Origin: Conexibacteraceae bacterium
GTDB taxonomy: Bacteria > Actinomycetota > Thermoleophilia > Solirubrobacterales > Solirubrobacteraceae
DNA length: 9,439 bases
Direction of reading: 5' to 3'
NCBI GenBank assembly: GCA_009785395.1
Contig: WQWK01000058.1
Span: 1-9,439 of the forward strand
In this document: positions 7,763 through 9,439 of the stretch, piece by piece
Position numbering within the stretch: the first letter of the stretch is position 1
Layout of the letters: every line of letters starts with the position of its first letter
The notes under the pieces: model-generated
Seen by the model: only the letters and a program-made list of their open reading frames with translations
Told to the model about the DNA's origin: nothing
Databases searched by the model: none
Program-made: the position numbers and the translations under genes

Positions 7763-8203
7763 ATGGCGGCCGAGCCGGTCCAACACGAAACGGGCTCCGC
7801 GACGGAGACGGAGGCGCTCGGCGCGGAGCTGGCGTTGACGCTCGCGCCCGGAGACGTCGTGCTCATCAACGGCCAGCTGGGGGCGGGCAAGACGACCTTC
7901 GTGCGGGGGGCGGCACGCGCGCTCGGCGTGACCCAGGCGGTGACGAGCCCGACCTTCACGATCGGCCAGCGGTATCCGGCGGCCGGTCCGGTCGCCTTCG
8001 TCTCACACGTAGACCTGTACCGGCTCGCGTCATTGCACGACGAGGACCCGGACCTGCTGGCCGACTACATCGGCGCCGACACGATCACGTTCGTCGAGTG
8101 GCCAGACGCCGGTGCGCAGGAGATCGCCGGCCTCGGCCGGATCGTCCGTCGCGTCGAGCTCAGCCACGCCGGCGGCGACAGGCGCGTCATGGAGATCCGA
8201 TGA
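7763..8203 (+). CDS. tsaE: TsaE, tRNA threonylcarbamoyladenosine biosynthesis ATPase
   Basis: P-loop ATPase that powers cycling of the TsaB-TsaD complex, which adds threonylcarbamoyl to A37 of ANN-decoding tRNAs. 146 residues, normal length. Seen: Walker A GQLGAGKTTFVRG (37-49); SPTFTI (62-67), the switch-like segment; HVDLYRL (82-88) with Asp84; and VEWPD (111-115), the conserved Glu of the family. The first gene of the operon. The ATG at 7763 places the Walker motif at the usual distance and follows a likely leaderless promoter. The stop TGA (8201-8203) overlaps an ATG that opens a 7-codon ORF leading into tsaB. Confidence 0.96.
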   Translation: MAAEPVQHETGSATETEALGAELALTLAPGDVVLINGQLGAGKTTFVRGAARALGVTQAVTSPTFTIGQRYPAAGPVAFVSHVDLYRLASLHDEDPDLLADYIGADTITFVEWPDAGAQEIAGLGRIVRRVELSHAGGDRRVMEIR

Positions 8204-8228
8204 GGGTGGCCCGGGTGGGATGAGGGTG
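8199..8228 (+). repeat. Tandem duplication of the tsaB start region (10 nt repeated, 20-nt period)
   Basis: GATGAGGGTG occurs at 8199-8208 and again at 8219-8228. The first copy carries the tsaE stop; the second carries the tsaB ATG. Removing one 20-nt unit would place the tsaB ATG directly on the tsaE stop as ATGA, the arrangement used at the other tsa junctions. Confidence 0.75.
8200..8223 (+). other. Seven-codon relay ORF between tsaE and tsaB
   Basis: ATG at 8200 overlaps the tsaE stop (ATGA), reads MRVARVG and stops at TGA 8221-8223, which overlaps the tsaB ATG at 8220 (ATGA again). Ribosomes finishing tsaE could restart here and be passed to tsaB. Its GAGGGTGG (8203-8210) could also act as a weak ribosome site for tsaB. 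Translation is not demonstrated. Confidence 0.3.
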
Positions 8229-8948
8229 CTCGCGTTCGATACGGCCACGACGCTGACCGCGGTGGCGCTGCGTGACCTGGACACCGAGGCGAACGTGTGC
8301 GCCCGCACGACGGTCGACCTGGCGGCCGTGGACGATCCGCCGGCGGGCGGGCGCCCGGGTCACGCGCAGAAGCTGCTGGCGCTGATCCACGAGCTGCTCG
8401 CGGGCACCGAGGGGGGATGGGAGGCGATCGACCGGATCGCCGTCGGCGTGGGGCCTGGAACCTTCACCGGGCTGCGGATCGGCGTCGCAACGGCCCAGGC
8501 GCTGACGATCGCCACCGGCACCCCGCTCGTCGGCGTCTCGACGCTGCGGTCGCTGGCGCTCGCTGCGCACGATCGCGAAGGCGATGCGGCCGTGCTGGCG
8601 GTGATCGACGCGCGCCGCGGTGAGGCGTTCGTCGCCGGCTGGGCGGCCGGCGAGAGCCCGCTCACGGCCGACCCCGCCGTGAACCCGCGCGTGCTGACCC
8701 CCGAGCAGCTCGCCCGGCTCGCCGCCGGCAGCGGTACGAGCACGCTGGCGGTGGGTGACGGGGCGGTGAAGTTCGCAGACGTGCTGGAGGGCGCCGGGGT
8801 CGGTGTACCGGCCGCGGAGTCGGCGCTGCACCGCGTTTCGGCGCGGGAGCACTGCCGCATCGCGACGCTGCTCGAAGCGGCCGCCGACGGAATCGTCGAG
8901 CCCGAGTACCTGCGGCTGCCGGACGCGCAGATCGCAGCCGGCAGATGA
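8220..8948 (+). CDS. tsaB: TsaB, tRNA threonylcarbamoyladenosine biosynthesis scaffold protein
   Basis: Inactive ASKHA-fold paralogue and partner of TsaD, needed for t6A synthesis. 242 residues, normal length. Seen: MRVLAFDTATTLTAVAL at the N-terminus (first phosphate-loop region, Asp7), a GHAQKLL segment (47-53), the family signature GVGPGTFTGLRIG (76-88), VIDARRGEAFVA (118-129) and the C-terminal EPEYLRLPDA (227-236). Residues 26-46 form a slightly extended Pro/Gly-containing loop before the His-containing helix. The frame is open upstream to 8112, but family similarity begins exactly at the ATG at 8220. That ATG is the second copy of a duplicated start region. The stop overlaps the rimI ATG (ATGA, 8945-8948). 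Confidence 0.95.
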   Translation: MRVLAFDTATTLTAVALRDLDTEANVCARTTVDLAAVDDPPAGGRPGHAQKLLALIHELLAGTEGGWEAIDRIAVGVGPGTFTGLRIGVATAQALTIATGTPLVGVSTLRSLALAAHDREGDAAVLAVIDARRGEAFVAGWAAGESPLTADPAVNPRVLTPEQLARLAAGSGTSTLAVGDGAVKFADVLEGAGVGVPAAESALHRVSAREHCRIATLLEAAADGIVEPEYLRLPDAQIAAGR

Positions 8949-8968
8949 ACGAGAGCCAGATGAACGAG
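8942..8968 (+). repeat. Tandem duplication of the rimI start region (12 nt repeated, 15-nt period)
   Basis: CAGATGAACGAG occurs at 8942-8953 and 8957-8968. Each copy has an in-frame ATG (8945 and 8960), so the protein begins MNESQMNEAR. The period is a multiple of three, so either start gives RimI. GAGA at 8951-8954, 5 nt before the second ATG, is a better ribosome site than anything before the first. Confidence 0.75.
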
Positions 8969-9421
8969 GCTCGCACGATCCGGGCGCTGACCTTCAGCGA
9001 CCTCCCGCAGGTGTTGGCGATCGAGCGGCGCGCGTTCACCAGTCCCTGGTCGCTGTCGATGTTCGTGCTCGAGCTGTCGAAGCCATCGGGGATCCATCTC
9101 GCTGCCGTGCGCGGCCGCGAGCTCGTCGGGTACCTGATCTGCGCGCGCTACGACGAGGCCTACCACGTGATGACGATCGCGACCGCGCCCGAGCACCGCC
9201 GTGAGGGCGTCGGCAGCACGCTGCTGGACGCGCTGATCGAGCGCGCGGGCGCCGACGCCAACTACACGCTGGAGGTGCGCGTCTCAAACCATGGTGCGAT
9301 CGCCCTGTATGAGCGCTACGGCTTCCGCGGAGTCGGCACGCGTCCCCGCTATTACGCTGACAACGGCGAGGACGCGATCGTCATGTGGCGCGCCGTCGGC
9401 ACCCCGTGGGAGCCGGCATGA
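8945..9421 (+). CDS. rimI: RimI, ribosomal-protein-alanine N-acetyltransferase (GNAT)
   Basis: GNAT enzyme that in other bacteria acetylates the N-terminal Ala of ribosomal protein S18; often encoded next to the tsa genes, as here. 158 residues. Seen: RALTFSDLPQVLAIERRAFTSPWS (13-36), where FTSPWS is characteristic; GYLICARYDEAYHVMTIATAPEHRREGVGSTLL (62-94), containing the acetyl-CoA loop RREGVG; LEVRVSNHGAIALYERYGF (109-127) with Asn115 and the general-acid Tyr122; and YYADNGEDAIVM (136-147), typical of the family. Two in-frame ATGs (8945, 8960) arise from a short duplication; the first overlaps the tsaB stop. The stop overlaps the next ATG at 9418. Confidence 0.93.
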   Translation: MNESQMNEARTIRALTFSDLPQVLAIERRAFTSPWSLSMFVLELSKPSGIHLAAVRGRELVGYLICARYDEAYHVMTIATAPEHRREGVGSTLLDALIERAGADANYTLEVRVSNHGAIALYERYGFRGVGTRPRYYADNGEDAIVMWRAVGTPWEPA

Positions 9422-9439
9422 TCCTCGCGATCGACACCA
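9418..9439 (+). CDS. tsaD: TsaD, tRNA threonylcarbamoyltransferase (N-terminal start only)
   Basis: Only the first seven codons (MILAIDT) are inside the window. They match the usual TsaD opening M-x-I-L-A-I-D-T-S-C-D, and tsaD is the expected gene after tsaE-tsaB-rimI. The ATG overlaps the rimI stop (ATGA, 9418-9421) and GGGAG lies 5 nt upstream (9408-9412). TsaB proteins can also begin ILAIDTS, but tsaB is already present. The call rests on synteny plus these few residues. Confidence 0.75.

Noticed and set aside
5952..7838. Plus-strand open frame of about 628 codons across the flippase gene
   Set aside because: It is an Arg/Ala/Asp-rich antisense shadow produced by GC-rich codons. It covers the glycosylase end, the flippase and tsaE, and has no family-like motifs.

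Overview
The window looks like ordinary, gene-dense chromosome from a high-GC actinobacterium. The combination of GC-rich codons, mostly ATGA-type gene overlaps and genes that appear to start at or near their transcription start suggests Actinomycetota. The gene complement would fit a Thermoleophilia/Solirubrobacterales-type lineage, but that is inference and I could not compare genomes. No rRNA, tRNA, CRISPR array, insertion sequence or prophage gene is visible. Nearly all of the sequence is coding; the only intergenic gaps above 10 nt are about 122 nt (5558-5679), 62 nt (7701-7762) and 33 nt (2918-2950).

Layout. (1) Plus strand, 1-2290: the 3' part of uvrA (nucleotide excision repair), its stop overlapping a TTG-started hexapeptide-repeat acyltransferase. 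(2) Minus strand, 5557 down to 2291: an apparent operon of a Rossmann-like/DUF2520 dehydrogenase, panC, panB and then a PhoU-like DUF47 protein that may also have its own promoter. (3) Plus strand, 5680-6402: a family 4 Fe-S uracil-DNA glycosylase with a Pro/Ala/Glu tail ending in QLGLF. (4) Minus strand, 7700 down to 6399: a polysaccharide-type flippase. (5) Plus strand from 7763 to the end: tsaE-tsaB-rimI-tsaD, the last gene only begun; this is the t6A tRNA-modification cluster with the ribosomal-protein acetyltransferase inside it.

How the genes work together. PanB and PanC catalyse two steps of pantothenate synthesis. The step between them, ketopantoate reduction, has no classical panE here, and the DUF2520 dehydrogenase that leads the operon is the natural candidate. 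TsaE, TsaB and TsaD form the threonylcarbamoyl-transfer machinery for tRNA. UvrA and the uracil glycosylase are both DNA repair proteins but lie in separate transcription units.

The most interesting details are small. Two successive junctions in the tsa operon carry short tandem duplications of the start-codon region, one of which creates a 7-codon relay ORF. The uracil glycosylase ends in a sliding-clamp-binding-like peptide on a flexible linker. A 15-nt direct repeat with 22-nt spacing sits in the promoter region between the glycosylase and pantothenate genes. Both convergent gene pairs end with zero intergenic DNA in palindromic stop junctions. I see no evidence of a wholly new multi-gene system.
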